64,000 bases of DNA from VFKU01 sp964620045 (GCA_964620045.1 CAZUJL010000018.1:1-64000); one strand, 5' to 3'. Shown: positions 25,328 through 35,354, counted from the stretch's first letter. Numbers and translations are program-made. The notes: a model not told the origin generated them from the sequence alone.

Positions 25328-26531
25328 AATGAAAGCCGGCCGTTACATCCTCGCGGTACTTATCTTGGGCATCATTGTCCCGACGGGACTCATCTTCGCG
25401 GTCAACTATTCTGCTGATCCGTATCACGAGTGGCGATTCGCCCCCACGTATGCCAGCAACATTAATTTGGCATACGAAATGGGACTAGGCGGGCGGTTCA
25501 CCAGGGCCTATCAGGTTCGTTTTTTCCGTCCGAAACATATCGTGCTTGGTTCGTCGCGTTGCAGCCTTGGTATAGAGGAGAACTACAAGGCATGGCCGGA
25601 AGGCCGCTGCTACAACCTCTCCGTATTCGGAGCCGGCATCGAAGAGTCTCTTGCCTTTTTACGACATGCCCAGGGCATCAGCAAGCTGGATACCGTTGTC
25701 CTCGGACTGGATCTATTTTCATTCAACCAAACCAAGAAACCTTTGTTGCAGTATTACGAGGGAATCCTGAGCCACAACGATTACCGATTTGGTTGGCAGA
25801 CTACACGCGTTCGTTCAACGGTGTCTGTGAATACGCTTGCAGAATCATGCAGGCTCATTCGTTCTGACCAGCCGCCCACTGAAAATCGAGGCAAGTGGAT
25901 GCCCACGCGGCCGCGGGCGTTCCGGGTAGGAGTAGGTCAGACTGTCGAAAGGTATTTCAGCCCCGACGAACTGCGATTTTCCTTCAAGGATTCTCAGGGC
26001 GGGTCGAGCTTCGAATCTTACCGTCAATTGCTCGCCTTCTGCCATGAAAACGGTATCAACCTGAAACTCTTCATTAGTCCGGAGCACGCCGTGCAGCAGG
26101 AGGTGATCGATGGATTTGGTTTGTGGGACGCATCCGAGATATGGAAGCGACAACTTGTCAAAATCAACGAGGAGACAGCCAAGCACTTCGGGAAGCCGCC
26201 GTATCCGCTGTGGGATTTTTCGGAATACAATTTCATTACCACGGAGGCGGTTCCGCGAAGTGACGACCCGCAGGGGACGATGAATTATTTTTTCGATCCC
26301 AATCACTTCAAACCCGAAGTGGGCAATAGAATTCTTGATTCGTTGCTCGGCGGGCCCTACACACCCGGATTCGGGACGCAGTTGACCTCGGATGCCGTTG
26401 AGGAACACTTGGCGCGAATTCGCAGGGATAGGGTAATTTGGCGCGAATCGCACCCTGAAGACTATGAAGAATTCTCGACTCTGGCAAAAAACGCACGGCC
26501 AAAAGGCGCAGTCGTCGATATCAGTTTCTAG
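25317..26531 (+). CDS. AlgJ/AlgX-like SGNH-fold partner of the MBOAT protein
   Basis: 404 residues: one N-terminal membrane anchor (about 9-30), then a periplasmic domain. The likely nucleophile block is LGSSRCSLG (Ser79/Ser80), and the Asp-His end of the triad is in FFDPNHFKP (Asp327, His330). This pattern matches the DltD/AlgJ/AlgX-like enzymes that transfer the acetyl group from the MBOAT carrier to the polymer. The start overlaps the MBOAT gene by 11 nt. The polymer is unknown, since no polysaccharide synthase is in the window. Confidence 0.82.
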   Translation: MFSKMKAGRYILAVLILGIIVPTGLIFAVNYSADPYHEWRFAPTYASNINLAYEMGLGGRFTRAYQVRFFRPKHIVLGSSRCSLGIEENYKAWPEGRCYNLSVFGAGIEESLAFLRHAQGISKLDTVVLGLDLFSFNQTKKPLLQYYEGILSHNDYRFGWQTTRVRSTVSVNTLAESCRLIRSDQPPTENRGKWMPTRPRAFRVGVGQTVERYFSPDELRFSFKDSQGGSSFESYRQLLAFCHENGINLKLFISPEHAVQQEVIDGFGLWDASEIWKRQLVKINEETAKHFGKPPYPLWDFSEYNFITTEAVPRSDDPQGTMNYFFDPNHFKPEVGNRILDSLLGGPYTPGFGTQLTSDAVEEHLARIRRDRVIWRESHPEDYEEFSTLAKNARPKGAVVDISF

Positions 26532-26701
26532 TCGCCGCGCCGATGGCGCCGACGTGCTGGGGTTTGCGGATTGAGACCAAGAAGGTCGATTTCAATATGT
26601 GTCTCGCAACCGCATAATTGGGGCCAATCCTTGAAGCCTTACTGAGCGTGTGTTAGGCTTCTCGAGCGGCTAAATGCTCGATTTCTTTCGGAGGCCGGAT
26701 C

Positions 26702-28234
26702 GTGAGTCGGCGACAGCTAACACGTCGATCATTTCTGAAAGCGAGCGCGATCTCGGCGGCCCTCGCGGCCTCTTCAGGCACGTCCTCGACCGAAACCAGC
26801 ATACCGCCGGAAGGCATGAATCGCACGGATTTGCCGACACCCAAAGCAGACGCATGTATTCTGGTCTGGCTGCCCGGCGGCGTTGCACAAAACGAAACAT
26901 GGGACCCAAAACCATTTACGCCTTTTGAACGGGGCATGAAAGCGAGTGCATTTCGGTCCACGTGTCGAAGTATTCCCACATCCGTGGACGGAATATTCCT
27001 TGGCGAGGGCCTGGAAGAAATGGCCTCGGTTATGCACTTAGGTACTGTGATTCGTAGCCTCTCAGAGCCCACGGAGATCGTCCCGGTACATACGGAATGT
27101 ATTTACCAGATGCATACCGGATATAAATTCCCTTCTGGATTCAAGGCCCCGAGTCTAGGGGCGATACTCTCTCGCACCCTCGGACGCAGACACCCCGATG
27201 TCCCTGCTTATGTGGACATTGGACGTAGCTTGGAGTCGTCTCACACGGAAGACAAATTCTTGTCCATTGTGGTTGGCTCAGGATTTTATCCTCAGAAGTT
27301 TGGCCCCTTCGAGGTTGGCGACCCACTTACAGGCGCACAGTTGCTTGAGCGACTTGCCGGCATGACAAAATCGGACATTCAGCGCCGCACGGAGTATCGG
27401 CGTACTTTGGCGGAATCGGGGCCATTGCAATACAGCCACGAATCCGAACTTGCGCGCTATGTCGATATCGTTGATGAAGCAGTCGCTATCATGGATTCTC
27501 CCATACGCGATGCATTCGACTTTAGCGATGCAAAAAGCAAGGGAGAACTCTCGGCCTATGGATATCTGAACCCGCACGCCGACATGGCGAAAGAGGGGTT
27601 CATGTGTAAGATTGACGAGCGGGGAAATCGTTTCGAGGCAGGTTGTCTGCTTGCCCGCAGGCTCATCGAGTCTGGCGTACGATTTGTCGAAGTCGAATTT
27701 CCTTATCGTGGCTTTTGCGGTTTCGATACCCACCTTGGTGAAGGATCCATCTACCCTGGGCTTAAGAAGCGGGTGGACGTTCCAGTTTCACGACTGATTC
27801 GGGATCTGAAGGAACGCGGCCTGCTGCAGCGAACGCTGGTGGTGGTGGCGAGCGAATTTGGCCGAACGGTCTCGGGAGTGGACTCGGGAAATTCTAAGTT
27901 TTCACAACCCGATCACCTTTCGGCGGACGCCGCGAAATCTGCTGCGGAAAGCATCGTTTTTGATGAGCAGCATCTGTACGGATTTCACGCACATTTACGA
28001 ACGTGGAGCGCGCTCTTCTTTGGTGGAGGCGTTCCCGAAGGCTTTGTCTACGGCAAAACCGCTGACGAACATCCGATGGTCGCGGTTGAAAATCCCGTGT
28101 CAATTTCGGATCTTCATGCCACGATTTTTCATCTTCTCGGACTCAATCCGGATGTTTATTTCATGGACGGCACCCGGCCGGTCTATATCACAGACAATGG
28201 CGAAGGCCGGCCGATTCGCGCGGTTATTGGTTAA
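26702..28234 (+). CDS. DUF1501-family protein with Tat-type signal
   Basis: 510 residues. The N-terminus SRRQLTRRSFLKAS is a twin-arginine signal. The body has DUF1501 features: LVWLPGGVAQNETWDPKP near the start, FRSTCRSIPTSVDG, SEFGRT near the C-terminal half, and HLYGFHAHLRTWSALFFGGGVPEGFVYGKT. These belong to the alkaline-phosphatase/sulfatase superfamily by fold, but no substrate is established. The GTG at 26702 has GGAGG seven bases upstream. In Planctomycetes such genes pair with DUF1549/DUF1553 cytochromes, as here (next gene 35 bp downstream). Confidence 0.9.
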   Translation: MSRRQLTRRSFLKASAISAALAASSGTSSTETSIPPEGMNRTDLPTPKADACILVWLPGGVAQNETWDPKPFTPFERGMKASAFRSTCRSIPTSVDGIFLGEGLEEMASVMHLGTVIRSLSEPTEIVPVHTECIYQMHTGYKFPSGFKAPSLGAILSRTLGRRHPDVPAYVDIGRSLESSHTEDKFLSIVVGSGFYPQKFGPFEVGDPLTGAQLLERLAGMTKSDIQRRTEYRRTLAESGPLQYSHESELARYVDIVDEAVAIMDSPIRDAFDFSDAKSKGELSAYGYLNPHADMAKEGFMCKIDERGNRFEAGCLLARRLIESGVRFVEVEFPYRGFCGFDTHLGEGSIYPGLKKRVDVPVSRLIRDLKERGLLQRTLVVVASEFGRTVSGVDSGNSKFSQPDHLSADAAKSAAESIVFDEQHLYGFHAHLRTWSALFFGGGVPEGFVYGKTADEHPMVAVENPVSISDLHATIFHLLGLNPDVYFMDGTRPVYITDNGEGRPIRAVIG

Positions 28235-28269
28235 GGTGAGTAAATGGCTTCGGCCGGTAGTCTCGAATC

Positions 28270-30948
28270 ATGAGTTCGCTCTTCGATATATCGTCTATTC
28301 TTAGTGATCCCCAGCAGCTTCACGCGGCCTTGGTGCATTTGCCGATTGGCCTCACGGTGATCGGTGTTCCGTTGTTGCTCTGGGATCTATTGCGCAGGCC
28401 GCAATCGCTCACGTTGAACTCCATTCTATTGCTTCTGTATCTCGCCACTGCAGGGCTTGCCTACTGGGCCGTCCAGGTGGGGGAGCGAGCGTCAGCGGAA
28501 TTGCCGAATTTTCTGCCGGCGGAGGTCTGGGATCAAGTCAACCGGCATGCCGATATCGCCGGGCGTGTATGGATTCTTGCGGCCGTGACCACGGTGACGT
28601 TGCTGCCCACGTTGTTGCAGAAACGAACTCGATTGCGGTTTGCCGCGCGAATGATCGCCTTGGTCATGGGCGTCACGACAATGCTTTGGACGCTGAGCGC
28701 CGGGCATGAAGGCGGAAAGCTGGTCTACGAGTATGGCGTAGGTACGCCGGCTCTCGAAATCGAAACGCATCGGGCCAATCCCGCCTCGGCGCCTCACGTC
28801 GATTCGGTTCAGGAAACCTCTCATCCGTCGTCGCGTTCAAAGCCGCTGACCTTTGCGACGGACGTTCAGCCGGTGTTCACCGCCTATTGCATTAGCTGCC
28901 ATAACCCAACGGATGCCAAATCAGGCCTCGACTTAACGTCGCTAGGCGGTTTGCTTAAAGGCGGGAAGAAGGCTGGTCCGGCTCTTCTCCTCGATTCCCC
29001 CGAGACGAGTCCATTCCTTCGATACGTGCAGGGGGAACTTCAGCCGCGAATGCCCAACGACGAGCCACCGTTGACGGCTGACAATATCGCAGTGCTCATT
29101 AACTGGGCGCGTGACTACGCGGCGAAGGAAATCGGCGAAGGTCCTGCACTGGCAAGCTCCGAGCAAAGCGGCCCCGAAAAAAGTGGCGCTTCCGGACCGA
29201 TGGCGCGCAATGCGTGGTCGCCGAGGGCACTCGATATCCCTCCGGGACTGGATTCTCTATCACATACGATTGACCTGCGAACTAAAATTCGCTACGACCA
29301 TCTGGCCAAAGCAAGCGGGGCCCCGCTAATACCACTCGAATCCGACGCGCCGGACCTGCACTTTGCCCTCGACACGCAAGAGCGGCTGAACCGGTATCAG
29401 CGCTACCGCCGGTTGTTGTTGGTCGAATCGCCGCCAGTGGTCCCGGTCGCCGACCCAAAACTCGAAAACCCCATCGATCAGTTCATTTACGAAAAGCTTC
29501 AGAAGGTCCATATTGCTGCGCCTGGCCTGGCAACAGATCGCGATCTGGTGCGGAGAGTTTTTTTGGACCTCTTGGGTGTTTACCCGGACTTTGACGATGT
29601 CGAACGTTTCGTGAATGACCCGAGCGAAGAAAAATTCACGAGATTGATCGACTCATTGCTTCAAAGGCGTTCCGACTACGCCGATAACTGGATTCCTCAA
29701 TGGGCAGACGCGCTCTCAAGTGGCACCGATGGAGGACTTCCGGAAAATATACCTAGAATTCGCAGTGATTTAAGAGATTGGCTGGCACAATCGTTCAGAG
29801 AGAATCGTCCTCTGGATGAAATGGTGCTGGATCTGTTCAAAGCTGAACCCGACGCGCCAAAGGGCCGATACATACTTTCGGAAACTCGCGACGATTCTCT
29901 GATGACCGCTGCGGATATTGCGCAGGTATTTCTTGGAGAGGCAATGCGCTGCGCCTCCTGTCACAACCACTTCAAGAACGCGGATCTTACGCTCGCCCGA
30001 ACGGTCGGCTTCGCCAGTTATTTCTCGAAGACCGATCACGAACTCATTCGTTGCGGGAAATCCTCTGGACAGTTCATTGCCCCCAGACCGCCATTCGATC
30101 TGCCCGAGTTTAACGAAGATGCATCGGGTTCATTGAAGGAGCGGAAGGAGATTGCGGGGCTGTGGCTCGTCGATCCCACGAATGAACGATTCGCGCAGGT
30201 GATGGTAAATCGAATTTGGAAACGCTACTTCGGGGTTGGGCTTTATGAGCCCGCTGACGATTGGAGTAGCGCGGTCAAGGCCAGCCATCCCGAGTTGTTG
30301 CGTTGGCTCGCGGACGATTTTAGGATCAGCGGCTACAATGTTGAACGAATCGTAAGATTGATATTGACGAGTCGAACTTACCAGCATACATTCAATAGTA
30401 ACCGCGCGACTAAATTTGACAGCGAAACTCCCGATGCTCCGCGCTATTTCGAGTCGCCGGGCGTACGCAGGCTCACCGCTGAGCAATACTGGGATTCCGT
30501 ACACAAGACCCTGGGTTTCGAGTGGAACGATAAAAACCGAACTATTCGAATCGACGATCCGGGCGCCCAGGCGATTGCCTATGCCATGGGCAAATCCTTA
30601 GTGCGATCCGAAGCGCAAACAGAGCGTCGTGACGACGCATCTGCTAATCAGGCACTCCTGATGTTAAATGACACGACATTCAATGGCCTCATCGCCAGCA
30701 GTCCGGCGATTGCAGCAATCGTCAACAACTTCCAGAAACAGGACGAGCCTGGCGCTACCCTGCGCGCGCTCTATCATCAAATTCTCTCGCGGGACCCCAG
30801 CGACAATGAACTACGGACCGCCGAACGCTATTTCGCGGGCATGAAAGCGTCCGCAGACCAGGCCCAAATACCGCCACTGAAGCAAGCATTCGTGCAAGAT
30901 ACTTGCTGGGCACTGCTCACCAGCCCCGAGTTTCTCTTCGTACCTTAG
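28270..30948 (+). CDS. DUF2231-cytochrome c-DUF1549-DUF1553 fusion protein
   Basis: 892 residues. Residues about 15-150 form a DUF2231-like membrane domain with four helices (LHAALVHLPIGLTVIG). A planctomycete-type cytochrome c segment follows with the heme motif CISCH (Cys207, Cys210, His211). DUF1549 spans about residues 395-570 (DQFIYEKLQKVH, RRVFLDLLGVYP) with a second CASCH at 561-565. DUF1553 fills about 630-880 (FAQVMVNRIWKRYFGVGL, LTSRTYQ). It is presumably an inner-membrane-anchored, periplasmic electron-transfer protein working with the DUF1501 protein upstream. The substrate is unknown. The start ATG has only weak ribosome-site support. Confidence 0.9.
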   Translation: MSSLFDISSILSDPQQLHAALVHLPIGLTVIGVPLLLWDLLRRPQSLTLNSILLLLYLATAGLAYWAVQVGERASAELPNFLPAEVWDQVNRHADIAGRVWILAAVTTVTLLPTLLQKRTRLRFAARMIALVMGVTTMLWTLSAGHEGGKLVYEYGVGTPALEIETHRANPASAPHVDSVQETSHPSSRSKPLTFATDVQPVFTAYCISCHNPTDAKSGLDLTSLGGLLKGGKKAGPALLLDSPETSPFLRYVQGELQPRMPNDEPPLTADNIAVLINWARDYAAKEIGEGPALASSEQSGPEKSGASGPMARNAWSPRALDIPPGLDSLSHTIDLRTKIRYDHLAKASGAPLIPLESDAPDLHFALDTQERLNRYQRYRRLLLVESPPVVPVADPKLENPIDQFIYEKLQKVHIAAPGLATDRDLVRRVFLDLLGVYPDFDDVERFVNDPSEEKFTRLIDSLLQRRSDYADNWIPQWADALSSGTDGGLPENIPRIRSDLRDWLAQSFRENRPLDEMVLDLFKAEPDAPKGRYILSETRDDSLMTAADIAQVFLGEAMRCASCHNHFKNADLTLARTVGFASYFSKTDHELIRCGKSSGQFIAPRPPFDLPEFNEDASGSLKERKEIAGLWLVDPTNERFAQVMVNRIWKRYFGVGLYEPADDWSSAVKASHPELLRWLADDFRISGYNVERIVRLILTSRTYQHTFNSNRATKFDSETPDAPRYFESPGVRRLTAEQYWDSVHKTLGFEWNDKNRTIRIDDPGAQAIAYAMGKSLVRSEAQTERRDDASANQALLMLNDTTFNGLIASSPAIAAIVNNFQKQDEPGATLRALYHQILSRDPSDNELRTAERYFAGMKASADQAQIPPLKQAFVQDTCWALLTSPEFLFVP

Positions 30949-31192
30949 TCCGCCGATCCCTAGATGCGAAATGTGCGGGCTGCGGTATGCGTTTCCCGTT
31001 CGACCTGAAATTCTCTTGTCACCACTACGGGCTTGGAATACACTTATGCGTGGTCGTGGCATTACGCGGATTGCTGTATCACACCAGCGCGTAAACTATG
31101 AATATACGCGCGGTGAGGGTGCGCTGCGGGCGTCTTGGATGATTTGCCGCTTCATGGGCGTCCTGTCCGCGAACCGATAGGAGTTCCGATCC

Positions 31193-32887
31193 GTGGCGTT
31201 GTTGGACGTCTACACCGGCGCATGGACGGAGGCCGAGGCGAGTCATTTGCTTCGGCGCGCGGGATTCGGCGGATCGAAGGCCAATCGTCAGGCACTCGCC
31301 GGCATGACGATGGCGAACGCCGTCGCGAGTCTGGTCAACATCGCCCAGACGGACCCCTACCTCGACGGCCCCGCGATCGGCGGCGGCGCGTACCACGGCG
31401 CGCCTTTCGCCAACTTGCCGCTGGCGCCGCCTGCTCCCAATGATCCGAACGTACTCGCGTTGCAGGATTTGTTCGAAATTCGAAACGCCTTGGTGGGGCC
31501 GTGGTTCCGCGGCAACATCTTTTATCGCATGCGCTACAGCTCGCAACCGTTTCAAGAGCAACTCGCGCTCTTTTTCCACGACCACGCCCCGAGCGGCATT
31601 GGCAAAGTCCAGGACAACATCACCACCGACGTGAACAACGGCAACGACGGTGACCCGGGCGGAAATCTGCCCCCGGGCGAGACCCAGCTCTGCACGACGG
31701 GCACGTTGGCTTATGATCCGCTTCGCCAGCACAAGATCGCCATCAGCGCGATTCGCAACCAAATCGACATGTATCGGCGGAAAGGCGTCGACAGTTTCCA
31801 GGACCTGCTGCTCTCGATCGTGCGCGATCCGGCGATGCTGGGCTACTTGGACAATTTCCTCAACGTCCGCGGCAAACCGCAGGAAAATCTGGCGCGCGAG
31901 CTGATGGAACTGTTCTCGCTCGGTGTGGGGAACTACAGCGAGCTCGATATCTTCCAGGTTGCGAAGTGTCTCACAGGCGAGAGCTTTCCGAATTTCAATT
32001 GTGAGCAAAATTTCGACACGACCAGCGGCTTCATCAACTCAATCCACGAGCCCGGCACCAAGACGGTCTTCGGCGTATCCGTTCCATTTAGCAATACCGG
32101 CCAGGAAACCGTCAGCGTGGTCAACCTGATCGCGACGAAAAATGCTGGGCTGGCCGCGCCCTACAACACAGTCCCGCGCATGGCGGTGTACATGGCGTGG
32201 AAATTCGCAACGTGGTTCGTCAACCACGACATCGCGCTGAACCCGCCGGCGCCAATCGTGCTCGAACTGGCCCAGTACCTCGCAGGCAACGACGGCGGGG
32301 TGTACCCGAATCGGCGCTATGCCTACGACGTCAAGGCGACGCTCGGCCGATTGTTTCGGTCGCAGTTCTTCTACGACGCATCCAACCGTTTCGCGATGTA
32401 CAAGACGCCGCCCGATTTCATCGTCGGCGCGCTCAAGTCGTTGGAGGCGGCGGATTTCATGTCGTCCGACGGCATCGGCCGGGGAACGATCGCGCGCGCC
32501 AGCGAACGCATGGGCATGCACGTGGCCGAGCCGCCGGACGTTTCTGGCTGGCTACAAGGCAAACAATGGCTCGGTTCGTCCGCCCTCGTCGCGCGCTACA
32601 ACTTCGCGAACCAAATCGGCCAGATCGTGCTGCAACAGTATCCCGACAGCCAGGCGTGGGTCGATGCGCTTCCGGTGACCGTGAACGATCACGCGGGTAT
32701 GGTGGCCCTGCTCAGCGATCGGCTGCTGCACAAGCCGGCAACTGTGGACGAGGGGACCACGCTGACGCAATTCCTCAACACGTTGCCGGTGGCGGATCTG
32801 GGTGGCAACACCGTGTTGATCAAGCGGCGGAAAATTGGCGCGCTGGTCCATCTGATCATGACGATGCCGGCGTTTCAGCTTAAGTAG
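31193..32887 (+). CDS. DUF1800-family protein
   Basis: 564 residues. Signature phrases: EASHLLRRAGFGGSKA at the N-terminus, QPFQEQLALFFHDHAPSG, LLSIVRDPAMLGYLDN, GKPQENLARELMELFSLGVG and PPDVSGWLQGKQWLGSS. The family is widespread and its members are always next to a DUF1501 gene, as here; the biochemical role is unknown. There is no obvious signal peptide in the first 30 residues. GTG start at 31193 with AGGAG nine bases upstream. The next gene begins 15 bp after the stop. Confidence 0.92.
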   Translation: MALLDVYTGAWTEAEASHLLRRAGFGGSKANRQALAGMTMANAVASLVNIAQTDPYLDGPAIGGGAYHGAPFANLPLAPPAPNDPNVLALQDLFEIRNALVGPWFRGNIFYRMRYSSQPFQEQLALFFHDHAPSGIGKVQDNITTDVNNGNDGDPGGNLPPGETQLCTTGTLAYDPLRQHKIAISAIRNQIDMYRRKGVDSFQDLLLSIVRDPAMLGYLDNFLNVRGKPQENLARELMELFSLGVGNYSELDIFQVAKCLTGESFPNFNCEQNFDTTSGFINSIHEPGTKTVFGVSVPFSNTGQETVSVVNLIATKNAGLAAPYNTVPRMAVYMAWKFATWFVNHDIALNPPAPIVLELAQYLAGNDGGVYPNRRYAYDVKATLGRLFRSQFFYDASNRFAMYKTPPDFIVGALKSLEAADFMSSDGIGRGTIARASERMGMHVAEPPDVSGWLQGKQWLGSSALVARYNFANQIGQIVLQQYPDSQAWVDALPVTVNDHAGMVALLSDRLLHKPATVDEGTTLTQFLNTLPVADLGGNTVLIKRRKIGALVHLIMTMPAFQLK

Positions 32888-32902
32888 TCACAGGAGCGGC
32901 TC

Positions 32903-34501
32903 ATGGAAACAACGCGACGCGACTTTCTGAAGGCGAGCCTGTCGAGCCTGGCCTATTTCAGCACCGTCTCGACCGTGCCGATGTGGGTCGCGAAATCCGC
33001 GCACGCGGCCTGCATCAACGGTATCCCCGACGACCGGATTCTCGTGATCTACCAGATGGGCGGCGGAAACGACGCGCTGAATACAGTCATCCCGTACACA
33101 GATCCAAAATACTTCCAGACGGAAGGCGCGGGCGGCCTGCGGCCCAACTTGCGCATTCTGAACGGACTTCAACTCGGAGACGGCCTCAATGCCTTGCATC
33201 CAAAATGGGTGAGGCTGAAAGATTGGTACGACTCCGGCCGCATGGCGGTGATTCAAAACGTCGGCTATCCCAACCCGAGCCTCTCGCATTTTACGGGCAC
33301 CGACCTGTGGGAGCTGGGCCTGTCGCCGTCGAGTTCGCTCTCGACTTCGCAGGGGTGGCTGTCGCGGTTCTTTGATAACCAGTGCAACGGGGGGCCGCCA
33401 TCGAGCATCGAGCCGCTGATGATGATGGCGAACGGCATCTCGAAACTGCCGCTCGCGCTTTCCGGCAGCATCGACTATTTCCCGCCCGCCGTGGAGGCGT
33501 TTGACTCATACCAGATCCAGGCGCCCTCGCCCGCGGCCTACGGCAATCACATTCGCAATTACATCAATGCGCTCAATGACCTGAATGTTCCGGTCAGTTC
33601 GAATCTGGATTTCATCCAGCGCGCATCGAATCTAACGCAGGCCTCGATCGACGACATGGCGATCGCGGGCGCAGTGCCGCTGATCAATGCGTATCCCGGA
33701 TTTGGCCCGCAGAGCCTGCCCATTTACAGCCCGACCCTCGGCCCGGGCCTCGAAATGGTCTCGAAAATCATCCGCGCCGGCGAGTTCAACACCAAGGTCT
33801 TCTTCGTGCACCAGACCGGATTCGACACGCACGCGAACCAATTCGGCTTGAACGGTGGCACGCCCGATCCCGTCAATCTCGGCGCGCATCCGCAGCTTCT
33901 GAATGAGGCCGACGCGGCAATCGATGCCTTCCTGAAAGACATGGAGGCCAGCGGCAACCTTGATCGCGTCGTCTTGTTGTCGTTCTCCGAATTCGGCCGT
34001 CGCCCGCAGGAGAACGGCAGCCGCGGCACTGACCACGGTACCGCGAGCTGCGTGTTCGCCTTCGGCGGCAAGGGCGTGATCGGTGGCATCTACGGCGGGC
34101 AGCCGGATCTCGTGAATCTGCTCGCGGGAAACCAGGGTGGCAACCTGCGGCATCAGATCGATTTCCGCGCCGTCTATTCGGTCATCCTGCGCGACTGGCT
34201 CGGCGCCGATCCCGAACAGATCTTCGGCGCAACGGATTTCCACAACCCCGCATACGGCATCGACACCGGAATGAATACTATCCGGTTCATCGACGAGAAC
34301 GCCGGCGTCAATCTCAACACCGTGTGGGTGGACAAAAACTACAGCGGCTACGAGAGCGGTTCGTATGACCGGCCGTTCCGGCAGGTGTCCGCCGCGGCGA
34401 ACAAGGCGACCACGGGTGGAATTGTTAAACTGAAGACCGGCAGCACCACCATCAACACGTCGCAAACCATCTCGAAGCGCGTCCGCATCGAGCGGGAGTA
34501 G
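32903..34501 (+). CDS. DUF1501-family protein with a short beta-helix-like C-terminal tail
   Basis: 532 residues. Tat signal TTRRDFLKASLSS, cleavage near HAAC. DUF1501 body with VIYQMGGGNDALNTVIPY, ALHPKWVRLKDWYDSGRMAVIQNVGY (in pieces), the HQTGFDTHANQ block, SEFGRRPQENGSRGTDHG and the YGGQPDL segment. After the normal end (about residue 475) there are some 55 extra residues starting VWVDKNYSGYESGSYDRP. These resemble the first turn of secreted beta-helix domains, but the helix itself is missing. AGGAG lies six bases before the ATG. It is coexpressed with DUF1800 upstream and followed 4 bp later by a DNRLRE gene. Confidence 0.92.
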   Translation: METTRRDFLKASLSSLAYFSTVSTVPMWVAKSAHAACINGIPDDRILVIYQMGGGNDALNTVIPYTDPKYFQTEGAGGLRPNLRILNGLQLGDGLNALHPKWVRLKDWYDSGRMAVIQNVGYPNPSLSHFTGTDLWELGLSPSSSLSTSQGWLSRFFDNQCNGGPPSSIEPLMMMANGISKLPLALSGSIDYFPPAVEAFDSYQIQAPSPAAYGNHIRNYINALNDLNVPVSSNLDFIQRASNLTQASIDDMAIAGAVPLINAYPGFGPQSLPIYSPTLGPGLEMVSKIIRAGEFNTKVFFVHQTGFDTHANQFGLNGGTPDPVNLGAHPQLLNEADAAIDAFLKDMEASGNLDRVVLLSFSEFGRRPQENGSRGTDHGTASCVFAFGGKGVIGGIYGGQPDLVNLLAGNQGGNLRHQIDFRAVYSVILRDWLGADPEQIFGATDFHNPAYGIDTGMNTIRFIDENAGVNLNTVWVDKNYSGYESGSYDRPFRQVSAAANKATTGGIVKLKTGSTTINTSQTISKRVRIERE

Positions 34502-34505
34502 GCAC

Positions 34506-35330
34506 TTGGTAGTACGATCACGGGCTGTGCGCGGCGCGATCGCGACCGTTGCCCTCATCTTCGCGTCGCCCGCAATGGCGCAGTCACAACTCTTCACCTT
34601 CGAGCAAGACGTGGCGGGCTACACCGGTTTCGCCGACACCACCATTTTTTCCGAATCCGACAACAGCGGCGGCGGCACGGACGGTATCTTCTCCGGAACG
34701 ATCAACCAGTTGACCTTTGACGGCCAGAAACAGCACCGCCGGGCATTGATCAAACTCGACCTCACATCGATTCCCGCGGGATGGATCATCGAAAACGTCT
34801 CGCTGCAAATGACCGTGGCGATGTCCGGCGGCAATTTCGGCGATATTGATTACTCGCTGCATCGCGTGACGGCGGCCTGGGGCGAAGGCAGCGTGGTGGG
34901 GCCGTCGGGGGGAGGATACGGCGCCGCCGCCGATCCCGGCGACGCCACGTGGTTGTCGAGTCAGTTCGGGGCGAGCGCGTGGAATACACCCGGCGGCGAT
35001 TTCGCGGCGACGCCTTCGGCCACGACCGCCGTAGGCGTGGCGAACACCGACGCGGTGTGGTCCGACCCGGGACTGATCGCCGACGTGCAGCTCTGGGTCA
35101 ACGCGCCCAGTGCGAACAACGGGTGGCTGGTGCTAAGCAGTCTTGAAGGTACGCAGCAACGCATCAAGCGGTTTCATTCATCCGAAGCCGTGCAGTTTCG
35201 TCCCGTTCTCACCGTGCTCGCGCAGCCCGCCCCCGCGTTGGGCGATTCCACGGCCCTCGTGCCGCTGCTATTCCTCGCGCTCACACTCGCTTCGCTCGCG
35301 ATGCTCCGCAGGGTGCATACTACGCGCTGA
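34506..35330 (+). CDS. Secreted DNRLRE-domain protein with C-terminal hydrophobic anchor
   Basis: 274 residues. Signal peptide ends near SPAMAQ. The mature part follows the DNRLRE pattern: GYTGFADTTIFSES, the RRALIKLDLTSIPAGW strand-turn, SLHRVTAAWGEGS and the ...RIKRFHSSEAVQFRPVLTV ending. The C-terminus is a hydrophobic segment followed by RRVHTTR, like a sorting tail of the PEP-CTERM type. The start is TTG at 34506, with GGGAG upstream. Two paralogs lie at 38.3-39.8 kb. The likely role is a surface or extracellular beta-sandwich protein. Confidence 0.82.
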   Translation: MVVRSRAVRGAIATVALIFASPAMAQSQLFTFEQDVAGYTGFADTTIFSESDNSGGGTDGIFSGTINQLTFDGQKQHRRALIKLDLTSIPAGWIIENVSLQMTVAMSGGNFGDIDYSLHRVTAAWGEGSVVGPSGGGYGAAADPGDATWLSSQFGASAWNTPGGDFAATPSATTAVGVANTDAVWSDPGLIADVQLWVNAPSANNGWLVLSSLEGTQQRIKRFHSSEAVQFRPVLTVLAQPAPALGDSTALVPLLFLALTLASLAMLRRVHTTR

Positions 35331-35354
35331 CGTATGCAGCGGGGGGCATGAAAC

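Noticed and set aside
22744..31190. Integration site (att repeat) at the tRNA-Ser end
   Set aside because: No copy of the tRNA 3' end and no integrase was found within the low-GC block.
30949..31192. Short frames between the DUF1549/1553 and DUF1800 genes
   Set aside because: No ribosome site, no composition or hydrophobic pattern supports a gene; the region appears non-coding.
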